Assembly: GCF_026210795.1 (NCBI RefSeq)
Contig: NC_089430.1
Coordinates: 3,968,001 to 4,032,000 of the forward strand
Direction of reading: 5' to 3'
Origin: Rhizophagus irregularis
Taxonomy: Eukaryota; Glomeromycota; Glomeromycetes; Glomerales; Glomeraceae
DNA: 64,000 bases
This document shows positions 22,785-35,802 of this stretch, piece after piece. Position 1 is the first letter of the stretch. The number at the start of each line of letters is the position of its first letter. The notes beneath the pieces are model-generated. The model did no database searches and was not told the origin of the DNA. It saw nothing but the letters and a program-made list of their open reading frames with translations. The position numbers and the translations under genes are program-made.

Positions 22785-25700
22785 ATGAGGGAATTACCGT
22801 CCAAAGAATCTGCTCTTTTTAAGCAAATTCTTGCAAGTATCTTATATAGTGATGGCTACTTCTGGTATATTATTATATATGTATATTTAGCATGACTGAC
22901 CGAAAAGTTATAAATTTTATATTAGAAATTCTATGAGTATAAACAGTATAAGAAAGGGTTGAAAGCTGCTGATCAAATATTGAAAAAATTTCCTGAACAT
23001 GGGGGTACATATATGATATTATTTCTTTTTTTTTATATCTGTTGATATATGTTAAATTTTGTTTTATTTGCATAATAAAGAAATTATTTTGAAAATGAAT
23101 TCATTTAATTGATGTTTATCTATTGTAATTTTGATAATGCGATTATCATCATTTAATTATTGATGCAGAGACATTGGCTATGAAAGGATTGTTTCTTAAC
23201 CATATGGATAGGAAGGAAGAAGCTCATGATTTCGTACGCAAAGGGCTTAGGTTTGATCTGAAGAGCCATATTTGTAATTATATTTTTGATGATTACTTGT
23301 TTAGAAACAATTTTCCATCATTCAAACTTTTTATAATCGGACAGGTTGGCACGTATATGGATTGTTACATCGATCCGATAAAAACTACGGTGAAGCTTTA
23401 AAGTGCTATAATCAAGCATTAAAATTTGATAAGGTATGAATGATTTAAATATTATTTTCGCATTCACTTGAAAATCATTTATTTAAAATTTTTTTGGTGA
23501 TAGGATAATATGCAAATCCTTCAAGATTATTCCTTGCTCCAAATTCAAATGCGAAATTATGAGGCTTTTAATGTAAGATGTAGAATCATTATGTTTATTT
23601 TAACAATTATTAATATTAAATTATTGTTCGATGGGAATATTACTTAATTAAAAGGAATCAAGACTTCGTCTTTTGAATTTAAGACATAATAATCAAAGAT
23701 ATTGGATTGGACTTGCTATATCTTATCATCTGCTAGAAAATTATGAAATAGCCGAAAAAGTATTGAAAGCTTACGTGGATACTTTAAAGGTGAATATAAA
23801 ATCTCATTAAGCTATTTGCGTTTAATTACATTTAATGATGATGGCATCCTTCGTAGGAAAAACCAGGTCCTATGAATTTTGAACACAGCGAGATGCTGCT
23901 ATATCATAATCTTATAATAGAAGAAAGTGGCAAGTTTGATAAAGCTTTGGAGCACTTAGAATCCATTGAAAATGATATTTGTGATCGTCGCTCATGGAAA
24001 GAAAAGAGAGGTTTGAATATCAATTATAGACTATATCATAGTTATATTATGCTAAAATAATCATATATTCGTCTTTTTCGACTAGCCTTCTTTCTGCTGA
24101 AACTTGAAAGATATCAGGAAGCAAAGATAGCTTATGAAGACTTGATTGCTGACAATCCCGATTGTTATGATTATTATAATGGCTTGTTATTAGCTTCCCA
24201 AATAAATACCAGTAAGTATTTCATTAGTATATATCAATTAATTTAACGTGTTAACTCACTATAATAAGTTCATTTAATAATGAGAATTGAATCCTGTTAG
24301 ATGAGTTGTCCTCTGAACAACGCGAAAAAGTTATTGAAATTTGTCAAGAAATGGCAACAAAATATCCAAAGTCAAATCTTTTAAAGCTACTTCCTATAGA
24401 ACATACAGCTGGTCAGTTACTTGAATGTGGTTTGCATGGATTGTCTTGTTTGTAATATTCTTATATTTTATTATATGGTTGTAGATGAAAGATTTAAAGT
24501 AGAAGTAGATAAATATATGCAAGCAGCTCTTAGAAAAGGTGTCCCTTCATTATTTGTTAATCTTAAAAAACTTTATGCTGATCCGATAAAGGAGGATACA
24601 ATTGAGAAATTGGTTGAAGAATATCTCCAAAATCTAAAGACGTGTAACACTTTCACCAAAAGTTCGGATGCTGGTGACGAAATTGAAGAACCTACAGCGT
24701 ATCTCTGGACTCTCTATTTGTTGGCTCAACATTACGATAACAAACGTGATACTACAAGGGCTCTCAAGTTGATCGATGAAGCAATCGAACACACACCAAC
24801 TTTAGTAGAATTATATATGACAAAGGGCCGTATACTCAAGGTCCGAACTTTAAATAGATATTTTAGGTGGCATCATAAATTGAAACCCAATCTTACCAAT
24901 TACCAATTATTTGCATCTTTGACGTATATAGCATGGGGGAGACCTTAATAATGCCATGAAAGTTATGGACGAAGCCCGAGAGTTGGATCTTCAAGATAGG
25001 TTCATCAATTCGAAATGCACAAAGTATATGCTTCGGAATAATCAACCAGAAGAAGCTCTAAAAACAATTGGATTATTTACTAGAGTGTGTATAATTGATT
25101 GAATGTTTTTTATATGGTTTTTTATATATTATTTAGATTATTTATATATATATTTTTTTTTAAAAAAAAAAAGGGCGACGCTCCTGATCCATTAACGGAT
25201 CTTATAGACATGCAGTGTATGTGGTATGCACTCGAGGAAGGGGAGTGTTATAGGAGGCAGAATAATTTAGGCAAAGCTCTTAAACGTTTTCATCAAATCG
25301 ACAAGGTATAATTCAACATTTAAGTTAGTAATTTTCTACATACATAAATTTTAAATACTTTAAATTATTAATATAAATAATGCATTTTTAATATGGTTTA
25401 TTGTCAATCATATTTAAGCATTTTGCAGATATAACGGATGATCAATTCGATTTTCATACATATTGTCTACGCAAAGTTACTCTTAGAGCATACTTGAGGT
25501 ATGTCGCGATTCATTCTTATATTCTCGTGAAATTTTTACACTTATTTATTATTGCTATGATGTAAAAGCATGTTACGACTTGAAGATCAGCTACGTTCAC
25601 ACCCCTATTATTTCCGTGCCGCGAAAAATGCCATAGAGGTAAGTATAAGTAATATTCTCATATGTTGTCTCCTTTGTTCTTATTATGAATCATCATATAT

Positions 25701-26991
25701 GGAAAAATCCAGATCTATCTTTATCTAAAAGACAATCCAAAATCAGCCAATGGTGAAGAAAGTCAAAATTATGGTACGTTTCATTTGCGAATTTTTAATA
25801 TAATGGAAAATTTCTAATTGAATAAAATTCGAACAAAATAATTTCAAAAGAAAATATGACAGAAGAAGAGATTAAGGCTGCCAAGAAAGCCAAAAGTAAA
25901 GCCAAAAAAGCTGCGCTTAAGGAGGCAAAAAAAGGTAAGAGTTAATTTATTAAGTGAGTTATATATATATATATATATATATTTTGAAATAAAATTTTTT
26001 TTTCATAAAGCTTCTCCGGCAAAAGAGGATCAATCGAAAAAGAAAGTACAAGATGATGACCCGGAAGGCGAAAAATTTCTGAAGGTTCAATTATGTTTGA
26101 TTATTATATAATAAACATTATTAATAATTTAATTAACTTCTAGAATGATTTACAGGTAGAAGATCCTTTAGGGGAAGCATTCAAGTTCCTTCAACCTTTG
26201 CAAATATTGGCTTCGAAAAGAATAGAAACACATTTATTAGGATTTGAATATTACATTCAAAAAAGTTTGTTTTCTGATTTCAGATAAATATTATTATGCT
26301 TAGTTACTAATAATCGTCATTATATTTCAGAAAAGTATTTACTCGCTCTTAGGGCTCTAAAACGAGCATATAATATTGATAAAGAAAATCCAGAATTACA
26401 TGTAAATATAATACGATTCAAGTTTGAAGGTATGGTAACTATTCTAATAATATTATGTTTATTATAATTTATGAAAAATATTTCAACAGATTATCTTATT
26501 TTAGTTTCTAGGCTTGAGAAAGAAGAAAACGAAAAAAGAGAACCGTTACGTGATTCTACTGAATATCAAACAATTTTTAAAGTTGTTAATACAGTATTAC
26601 CAACCATACTTCCCGATAATACTTCCTTAGAAGTATATACTGAGGAATTTTTAGCAAGGAATAAAGGGTCCATGTCACATTTATTAGCTGGCTCTAATGC
26701 ATTATTGCAAATAAATCCTGATAATAAACAAGAAGTCACAAATTTATTGATGAACTCTATTAAGGATGAATTTTTGAGTACGAGAACACTAAAGGTAATT
26801 ATTCAAGTAATATGTATGTATTTCTCTTTTTCGATTCGACTATTTACAATTTATTTAATTTTATGAAGAATTGCATATCAGTATACGAACAACTTAAAAA
26901 CAAGTTAGATTCATCAAAAGCCGAAGAATTTAAGAATAAGTGTAAAGAATGGTTTCCGATTTCAACTTATTTCAAGGGACTCGACGATTAG
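22785..26991 (+). CDS. NAA15: NAA15, auxiliary subunit of the NatA N-terminal acetyltransferase
   Basis: Twenty-one exons, 848 aa: 22785-22832, 22926-23004, 23169-23273, 23345-23433, 23504-23572, 23655-23789, 23857-24010, 24086-24211, 24301-24411, 24485-24840, 24932-25084, 25174-25305, 25419-25498, 25569-25638, 25713-25773, 25851-25934, 26011-26084, 26156-26264, 26331-26429, 26505-26794, 26869-26991. TPR helices fill the protein (for example [20 protein letters not shown], then [18 protein letters not shown]). A Lys-rich segment at about 575-620 matches the basic linker of NAA15. The protein scaffolds NAA10 and docks NatA at the ribosome exit tunnel. Intron 1 (22833-22925) begins GCAAGT and ends AG; using its nearby GT instead would create an immediate stop. 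Exon 18 could alternatively start at 26144, adding four residues. Confidence 0.95.
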
Positions 26992-27492
26992 AAATAAATT
27001 ATTTGAAGAGTATAGAGGAAAATATCAATGAAATTATTGTTTATTTAATTATCATAAAAAACAATTTATACGGAGAGTCAATTATTTTTTTGCAATTCTG
27101 TCGAAGGTCAAAAAAAATATGCATGAATATTGAATATATTTAATTTTGATTCATACAAAAAAGTTTGTATTTTTAGTGATGTTTGTTTTCATTAATTAAA
27201 AAAGAAATTTTTTTGAAAAATTAAATCACGGATTTACGAGACGATTTTTTGCATCTTATTCTGATTTGTAATATATATTTTAAAAGTTGGTTAAATTCTG
27301 TTATTTTTAGCATTCATTATTATTAAAAGCTAAACGAATACGCGACATAAAAAATAACGTAGCCAAAAGGGTTTATTCGCAATGTGGCAAAGATATGAAA
27401 ATACATTAATATTAAAAAAAAATAATTATAGTTAATATGAAAAGCCAAGACATTTTGAAAACGTCAATAATCTCTTTATGATCAAATAATCT
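26992..27492. other. Convergent 3' spacer between NAA15 and ATG7
   Basis: Ends of two converging genes; AT-rich 3' UTR-like DNA. No further gene is seen. Confidence 0.45.
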
Positions 27493-30353
27493 TCACAATT
27501 CATTATCTTCTTCATCCCAAACAAAATCACCAGCAGCTTCACTTTCTTGATGTAATTTAGCTAATCCTGTTAATTCTTCAAGATATGTGGGTGAATCAAA
27601 AACACGTTTAAGAAATTCAAATCCATTTGTTTTATATTCTTCTGATATTTTATCAGAACAAGCTGTACACTTATCGTAGGCTTGCCCAACTATTAACATA
27701 TTATTAAAATTGGTTAAAAATCCACGTATTTGATGTGGTATAATACCTAAAGGAGTTGAGGTGCTAGTATCTGTTGAACCAGAAAGATCATTAATAGTAT
27801 CTGCTGGTGCCGCTGGTCTATTAATTAATAGAATGAAAAAAAAATTTTTTTTTGTAAACCAGTCATAAAAAGATTAAATTATACGAATAGAATTTACCCT
27901 TTTTCATGATGTAAAACAGAAACCATTAGTTCAACGGCATATGCACTAGCAATTGCAGATAATCCCGGCCGCGTCACCGTGCATTGCTGGTCAAGTGTAC
28001 GATCCTTAAGAGAATCAGTCGGTGCCACAATATCGTTACAAAAATAGCATCCCAGTTGCTTAATTTCTGGCATTTTGCTGCTAGAAACTCCTGTTGATTT
28101 CGAAGTGAAATCAAGATCTTTGACGCCATGCCTCATTACTACGTAAGTATCAAAACCCAATGCTGCATTTATGACAAGCTAATAAATAAAATATACTAGT
28201 AAATATTATATTATTTTATTAAAATCAAGTAGAATTGAATTATTTTAAAAACCTTTCGCATGCTTGCCCCCAACAAAGTAGGTAACCATCGACTTTCCCT
28301 GCTATCCATTAATAGAAAAATAACATCGTGTGAATCAATTAGTTGTGTTATCTTTTCAATATCACTACGAACTTGTGATTCTGAAATAACTGGATGTCCT
28401 GGCATAGGAATATTTATATGATGCCCTTCAGTTATCTAAATTTCAATATTGACTCAATATAGGTTTAAAAAAAATGTTTAGGGAAACACAAATTTATACA
28501 TACTGAGCCAGGATAAATTTTTTTTAAATTTTCAGCAGCGGTCTGTGCTTTAAACTTGCCTCCCTCGAGACTATCTTCAAAGAAGAATAATGGTTGTCGA
28601 ACAGGGTTGGAAAATGAGATACGTGCATTATCAACGAATGTTATATGACGAACACCCCATCCCTATATAAGATAAGAAGCCACGTAAATTAACATATTTT
28701 ATAATTTTAAAATATAAATAATCAAATAATCAACCTACCAAAAGACATCTTGCCACATAACAACCCAAAGTTCCGGCACCGAGTAATAAACATTTTGTTT
28801 CTCTAATTTTTTCCAGTTGTAGATTTGGTACAATCCTCCATCGCATTAATTTTAAGTTTAGGTCAACTGACGTGTCGGCCAACCTTATATATAGAATGTT
28901 AAAATCTCAATTCGATGTAATAGAGACTTATACGCGTTTCCTTACCTTACTGGATCCATAAGATGTGCTAGGTCAACAGAACGAGGAGCAAGTTTACCTT
29001 GAGAATTTTTTTCCCATCCTAAACCTTTTGGACACTCATCTTATGATTAATGAAAATTATTTAGCATCAACAGTGCTATTATAAAGATAATATAAATAAA
29101 TTTCCAAAAATCCAATACAGTACCAGAGATTGTGTCAGTTTCAGGTATTTCAACTGTCAATATACAAGTTTGTGATACATCCTTTTTGCCTGGAACCTCT
29201 CTGTAACATAATATTTTAATCTTATGTATATTCCAACGACGTTGCAAAAGTACTAAAAGATTACGCAATGGCCATCCGGGATTTGTAGGCAAGCTTGAAG
29301 GATCAGCAAATCCAACAATTCTCTAACATTATATACTATAAAAGTTAATTAGTTTCTCAATTGAAAAAAAAACATTGAATCGAGTCCTAAATTCACCTCA
29401 TCACTACCACAGCCTTCAAAGAATGTGTCAAATTCAGATAGGCTACCGATTATCATTTCTTTACTATTGGATCGTTTGACGAGGAAAAATCCAGCATTTG
29501 CACAAGACTGTTTTTGTCTAAAAAGATCATAATTTTCTCTGAAGCTTTCAATCTGATCAAGTTTTGAACATGTTAATTTATGTTGTTAATATATATGATA
29601 TTCTTAAATAATGATAAGACTAACATCGCTAGATATCCATAAATCCCTAATGCTTTTTATTTCGCCATTTTCGGAAACATGCCATGGTGGTTCGGTTATT
29701 AATGCAGGAAAACCAAACCAGTAATGATATTTATATTTTTTCAAATCTGCAAAGGTCACAAGAAGGAATCGGGTAAGGAGATACGGATTTTTTACCGCTT
29801 CTCCAGATTTAATATCCTGCCAAATCTAAATATTGGACAGAACAAAGTTGAGATGATGATTTTATTTCAGAATTTTAAAAAAACCGTTAAAGTATAAGTT
29901 CGAATTTATTTGAATTTACTTGTTCTGTGATCTCTTTAAATAAAGCAGCTTTGTCAAGAGCTTTAAAATCTTCAATTGTATTAGTATTTTTTATTTTTCC
30001 AATTGAAGGATAGGCGAAAGGTGGTAAGCTGTAAATTGAATATATATATATTACGCGAATTAACATATGAATTTCGATAAGTTCGCAGATTTTAGTTCTT
30101 ACCGTGAGAAAGAAGCGGAATTGGTGTCATCGAAAGCATCAATTCCAAGGCACAAACGAGCTGGCATGGAAATATTTGCTTCAGTGGCATGTTGTGAAGT
30201 TATAGTATGACCAGTAAAGTAATGTCCCAAAATATCATGTGAAGTATCATCTAATTTATACAAATCAATTTTTCGCGTTGATAAAGTGTGCCAGAATATG
30301 GCTTCAACAGCTGAGGAGTAAGCTACGAATTGTACAAGTGGACCAGAAGACAT
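27493..30353 (-). CDS. ATG7: ATG7, E1-like activating enzyme of autophagy
   Basis: Eleven exons on the minus strand: 30353-30103, 30028-29920, 29825-29625, 29552-29397, 29322-29124, 29039-28946, 28883-28739, 28662-28504, 28435-28253, 28178-27898, 27817-27493, giving 700 aa, about the size of known ATG7. The N-terminal domain (1-320) binds the E2 enzymes ATG3 and ATG10. The adenylation fold has [11 protein letters not shown] near 370 as its nucleotide loop. The catalytic Cys is in [13 protein letters not shown], at about residue 565. Zinc-type Cys pairs are CYFC (~543) and CTAC further on. The tail ends WDEEDNEL, an acidic ATG8-capturing type. The enzyme activates ATG8 and ATG12 for lipidation and conjugation. 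All introns are GT-AG. Confidence 0.97.
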
Positions 30354-30519
30354 TTATTAAAAAAGTTATAGTTATTATATAATATATAATATACAAATGT
30401 TGAATAACGCGAGAGATTAAGATTACTGTGGCGCAGTTATTCATCTATTTCATCTCTTTTTAATTACGTAATCTTAAATGCGAAAGTGAAGTTTTTTTCT
30501 GACGCGGATCTATTTAATA
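30354..30519. promoter_or_regulatory. Compact bidirectional upstream region, ATG7 / PRS
   Basis: Only 166 bp separate the ATG7 and PRPP synthetase start codons, so both promoters and 5' leaders must fit here. GACGCGGATC near 30501 and GTGGCGCAGTT near 30430 are GC-richer words in an AT-rich setting. No TATA box is obvious. Confidence 0.55.
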
Positions 30520-31809
30520 ATGCGCAATATCGTTATTTTTGGAGGCTCGTCGCATACTGAATTAGCTGAACAAATAGCTTCTCGTTTAAATGTGCAACTT
30601 GGACGTGTAAAACTTTCAAAATTTTCAAATAAAGAAACAAATGTTGAGATCCATGAGAGTGTTAGAGAAAAGGACGTTTATATAATTCAATCTGGCTGTG
30701 GCCACGTCAATGACAATCTAATGGAACTATTGATTATGATATCGGCTTGTAAAATTGCATCAGCGGCAAAGGTTACTGCTGTGATACCTTGTTTTCCATA
30801 CGCGCGACAACCCGATGCTCCTTACAAGAAAAATGGTGAACTTTTGCCACGCATTCCAAAGGATGCTTTTATTGGTTATACCTATAATACACCAGATTCA
30901 ACTCCTGCAAACGAAGTGAAAAATCCATTTGGAGAGCAAAGCGCTAATGGTACTAGTTCGTCCGAAATATCTACTCGTAGCGCGGGCGGATATAAACATT
31001 GGATTGCTCGATCTGGAACACTTATAGCCAATCTTATAACGTGTGCAGGTTGTTACATGATAATGTAAATAATGTTGTTCTTTATAAAGAATAAAATATA
31101 AAATATTAATATACATACGGCTCATTTACTTTAGGAGCCGACCATATAATAACTATGGACCTTCATGATCCTCAATTTCAAGGGTTTTTCGATATACCGG
31201 TTGACAATCTTTACGGACAACCTTTGATGATTAAATATATTAAGGAAAACATTCCAAATTATCAGAATGCAGTAATTGTTTCTCCGGATGCTGGTGGTGC
31301 TAAAAGGTAGGATTTGCTTATTGGTGTTTTAACGATTGATTTATTTCTTAAAAATGTATTTGTTATTATTTAGAGCAACAGCAATTGCAGACAAACTTCA
31401 TATGGATTTTGCTTTGATTCATAAAGAACGTCGTTCTCAAATTAAGCCTCATAAAACTGATATGATGCTTGTTGGTGAGGTTAGAGACAAAGTGTGTGTT
31501 CTAATTGACGATATTGCAGATACATCTGATACAATAACCAAAGCCGCAAAGATTCTTAGTGAAAGCGGAGCAAAAAAGATTTGTGCCATTATCACTCATG
31601 GAATTATGAGTGGTGATGCTATTCAAAGAATTGTAACAAGTGAGATTGATCAAGTCATCGTAAGCGATAGTGTTCCACAAGTTGATCATTTAGCGCAATG
31701 TTCTAAGATGGGAGTTTTTAGTATTGCTCCAATGTTTGCAGAAGCAATTAGAAGAATACATAACGGTGAGAGCGTCAGTGCATTGTTCAGTCTTATGGAC
31801 TTGATATAA
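30520..31809 (+). CDS. Ribose-phosphate pyrophosphokinase (PRPP synthetase), fungal type with loop insertion
   Basis: Three exons: 30520-31048, 31135-31306, 31374-31809, giving 378 aa. It makes PRPP from ribose 5-phosphate and ATP for nucleotide, His and Trp synthesis. The N-terminal fold begins [20 protein letters not shown]; the metal/ATP region [19 protein letters not shown] is near 177-195; the PRPP-binding motif [13 protein letters not shown] is near 293. Between FPYARQ and the next helix ([15 protein letters not shown]) sits an extra ~55-residue polar, Ser/Pro-rich insertion in place of the short catalytic flexible loop, as in the non-homologous-region fungal subunits. Such subunits act in hetero-oligomers, so this polypeptide may need a partner. 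The usual family length is near 320. Confidence 0.93.
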
Positions 31810-32479
31810 TCAAGTGAAACGAACTTTTTTTATAATATATAATATTCACTACCGTGTATGATCTGGTTGCCATTTTAAAGAACAAAATGAGTTTTCTATT
31901 CTACATATAATACATGTAATGAGTTTTCGCGTAGATGATTTATTATTTATTCGCGAATTAATTAGTCATGTAATACCAGTCAATTAAAAGATTCATTGTT
32001 TAATATGGTTCTTTATAATTAATGTAATCAATGCCATTATATAATAAAATTTAAATACTGTCTTAATTATGACTGCTTCCGGTTCTTTTTTTTTTTTGTC
32101 ATTAAAGCTATACTCCGGAAATTTGCTCTCTAATTGTATCGCAATTTATTTTGTAAGCCTAAATTCACCCTCTCTAATAGCAATATAAATCTATCCTGAC
32201 AATTTAATAATTTTGTGTTACCTTGTGATAACGAATGAATCTTTCCTACTAATTTGTCTTACCAAAGCTGCCGCATAAATGTACATTAATTAACTTCCTT
32301 TTTTTAAAAAAAAATTTTTAATAATTTTCTGTCTCCGCTTATTTTACCAATCAATTTTTCCTACAAGAATTAACAAGATTTGTTAAAATCGATTTTCGAT
32401 TTAGTAAAGAAAGTACGTCTGTTAGTATCATATTTCTACCAACAATTGTAAATAGAATAGTGGTATATAAATAGTAAAT
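31810..32479. other. Spacer between PRS and CDF transporter
   Basis: 670 bases holding the PRS 3' end and the upstream region of the transporter. Pyrimidine-rich tracts lie near 32200-32370. TATATAAATAG at 32464 is only 6 bases from the ATG, too close for a TATA box. No gene is seen. Confidence 0.45.
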
Positions 32480-34196
32480 ATGGTAGAAACTAGCAACGAC
32501 TACTTGAACGCTAATACAATTGAACACTCTGCGGACGACACCTCCGTCCGCCCTATTCCACCAGACTCACCTGCTTATCCTTCCTCACTAGATACATCGG
32601 CACAAGATATTTCACTACCTGTCGACGTTCAACCACAAATGAATATTCCAAGAGGCGCATCTTTCGAGTCTTATCATGATAATCCGAGCATTACTTCTCT
32701 TCATTCATCAACCCCACTTTTATATACTTCGTTTGAAGGTCCCGATATTCGTGAAGATGAAGAGGATAAGTGTGGTTTAGAAGACGAAGATGATGGATGT
32801 CGTATGGATAGAACCTCTAAAAGATATGCTTCAAAATTATGGATTGCTATAGTAATTTCTCTTTTATTTTTTGTAATTGAACTTATCGGCGGTTTTATTG
32901 CTGGAAGCTTGGCTTTGTTAAGTGATTCTTTTCATTTGCTAAGCGGTAAGAGATCAACTAATTATTGTAGTTTTGTTGAATTTAATATTTGCATAATTAA
33001 GTTCTTTCCTTTTAAACAAATCAGATGTAGTTAGTTTCGCAATTTCACTCTTATCTATATATCTTGCGCGAAGACCAGCTACGAAATGTTTGTATAATCA
33101 ACAAATGGAACTAGCATATTTTATTTTTTTTTCGATTTCAAATTAATATCTGACCTATAATAATTCGGTCTAATTTATGACATTAGCACTTTCGTATGGT
33201 TACCATCGGGCAGAAATTCTAGGTGCTCTTGTATCAATTTTCTTGATTTGGGGCCTTACTGGCTATCTATGTTACGAAGCCTATGACCGTATACAACATC
33301 CAATAGATGTAGATGGAAAAACCATGTGCTTCGTAGCCTCAATAGGGGTTGCAGTAAATATTGTGTAATTAACATTTATAATTATATAAATTTTAACAAA
33401 AAAATATATTGACATCATATTATATTATAGGTTGATGCTTGTTTTAGGACATGATCATGATCATGGTCATGGTCATGGTGGACATAGTCATAGTCATGGG
33501 AGTGATCATGGAAATAGTAGTGTTAATGTTCGTGCAGCTTTGCTTCATGTATTGGGAGATTTCTTGTCTTCCTTGGGAGTTTTAATATCATCTATAGTTA
33601 TTATGTTGGATGATAGTAAGACTTGGGTCGATCCATTATGTACATTTTTTTTCTCAGCTCTTGTAATGGCCACTACATTTGGTATATTGAGAAGTGGTAT
33701 AAGAGTTTTGATGGAAGGTTTGTACCGTAAAAAAATATAATTTTTTATTTATTAAATATACGTTTTAACTTTTTCTCTAATCATAGCAACTCCGTCTCAT
33801 ATTGACGTACATTCTGTAAGAAAAGATTTAAAGGGAATTGAAGGAGTAAAGAATATACATGAATTGCACAGTAATTATCCCTAATTTTATGTCCTAATTT
33901 TTGTTTGATGGGAATCAATTTATTAATCTTAACCTTTTTCTAATAAAACGTTCAGTCTGGGATTTAACAGTTGGCCGAGTAAGAATTTACTTGTGAAGAG
34001 TCTTTAGTTTATTGCTTATCACTAAACTACAATTTTTTCTTTGTAGACAACTCTTACATGCCATTTGGTACTTAATCCATATGATCCAGATGTTTCAGCA
34101 GAGCCATTGGTTCCTGCAACAATTTTATCACAAGCCAGACGGATTTTAAAACAAAAATATGATATATCACATGTTACAATTCAAATTGATTCATAA
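32480..34196 (+). CDS. CDF family zinc transporter (Zrc1/ZnT1-like)
   Basis: Seven exons: 32480-32945, 33025-33087, 33187-33364, 33431-33717, 33787-33870, 33956-33978, 34047-34196, giving 416 aa. A ~110-residue polar N-terminus precedes six membrane spans. The transport-site signature is present twice: SFHLLSD in span 2 and LHVLGDFLSS in span 5 (HxxxD pairs, the zinc-type arrangement). Between spans 4 and 5 is a His-rich loop at about 242-262 (GHDHDHGHGHGGHSHSHG). The cytosolic C-terminal domain ends VTIQID. These H+ antiporters move zinc from the cytosol into the vacuole or out of the cell. Exon 6 is only 23 nt. Location (vacuole or plasma membrane) cannot be read from the sequence. Confidence 0.95.
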
Positions 34197-34479
34197 TGTT
34201 ATTAAATTTAAATATATATATATAATATATAAGGTAAGTTTCTGTTAGTTAATTTTTGTTTTCATTTATTTTTGTTAAAAAACAAGATTACATAAGAATA
34301 TAATATATAAAAATCACGTATTAAATAATAGCATATTTATAATGATGTTCTTTATATTCAGAGAAACATCCGATAAATATAACTTCTTTACCGTACTTTT
34401 CATCTTATTTTATATTATTCAAATTCATATACACAGCATTTCAATTTTTTTTTCTTTTACTGATTATTATTTATGTACA

Positions 34480-35802
34480 TTATAGTTTTTTTAAAAAAAT
34501 TTTCTCTTTTATAATATTAGCAACTACATCAATAAATTTTTCAATGGAAATAGGAGGAATTTGATAATGCAAAACTAATCTAGTAGTAGTAGAATTGTTA
34601 CCAGAAATAAGAATGTTGTGTGAAGCTAATCTATTAGCTAATTCTCTAGTCGTAATATTAATTGATTTAGTATCAATAAAAATCATATTAGTATGAACAG
34701 GAAGAGTAACATGAATACCTAGATTAAGTAATTCATTAGATAATGTTTTAGTTAACAAATGAGATTTTTTTAAATTATCTGGAAAATTGGAAATAATAGC
34801 ATATTTAGCGGCGGCAGCTAATGAACCACATTGTCTCCAACCACCCCCGAATAATTTTCTTAAATGTTTGGCAGTTTTAATAAATTCTTTATTACCTACT
34901 AGCACTGAACCAATTGGTGCACCAATACCTTTTGATAAACATATACTTATTGAGTCAAAATTTTCTGTAAACTTTTGTAAAGATAAGCCAGTTTCAGCAC
35001 ATGCATTCCATAATCTTGCTCCATCTAAATGCAATTTTATGTTCGTTTTTTTAGCTAATTTAGAAATTTTTTGAATTTCGTTAAGAGGAAAGAGTAAACC
35101 ATGTAATGTATTTTCTAAAGAGATTACACGAGTTGGTGCGTAATGATTATCATCTGTTGTAATTAATTCTGATTCAATTTCGGAACAGGTTAAGAATAAT
35201 TTGTTGGATGGTATTAGCGGTGTAACGGAAGCCCGAGAATGATATGCTATTCCTCCGGCTTCGTAATTATAAATATGGGATCTAAAGTCGCATAATACCG
35301 AATGTGGCGGTGTTGATAAATGTGCTCGAATTGCTATTTGGTTGGTCTTAAATGGTGGGAATAGAATATTTTCAGTTTATACTTAAATAATGATAAATTT
35401 TGAATGATTTTACCATTGTACCAGATGGTGCAAATAAAGCTGTTTCATGTCCTGTTAATTCCGCTATATAAGTTTCAAGTTCATAAGTAGATTCATCTTC
35501 CTAATAAAATTATTATTATTATTATTATAATTTCTTAAATTCTATAAGAACTTTATCCAAGAGTGGACATTTACATTATATACATCATCCCCTCGTGATG
35601 CATTACGCATAATATCAAACATTTCATCAGTCGGTTTAGTTACTGTATCACTCCGAAAATCATATATTTGATCCGAATTAGATTTGATTTTGATTTTGGA
35701 AGGAGAGGACGGGTACGTTGAATAAAATCGAAAAAAGTTAGAATGGAAGAGAGAAGAATAAAAAATGTTCGTTATATTTTTACGAAGAATTAAACGAGCC
35801 AT
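34480..35802 (-). CDS. GLY1: Low-specificity L-threonine aldolase
   Basis: Three exons on the minus strand: 35802-35575, 35500-35414, 35346-34480, giving 393 aa. A PLP enzyme cleaving threonine (and allo-threonine) to glycine and acetaldehyde. Motifs: YDFRSDTVTKPT at the start of the catalytic fold, SRGDDVYNEDEST, HETALFAPSGTM, HLDGARLWNA, and the PLP-binding Lys in SICLSKGIGAPIG at about residue 244. The first ~45 residues are Arg/Ser/Phe-rich without acidic residues (MARLILRKNITNIFYSS), which looks like a mitochondrial targeting peptide. It converges with the CDF gene (283 bp) and is divergent from the branching enzyme gene (458 bp). Confidence 0.95.

Noticed and set aside
32464-32474. TATATAAATAG as TATA box of the CDF transporter gene
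   Set aside because: Only six bases from the start codon, too close to direct a transcript that contains the ATG with a leader.
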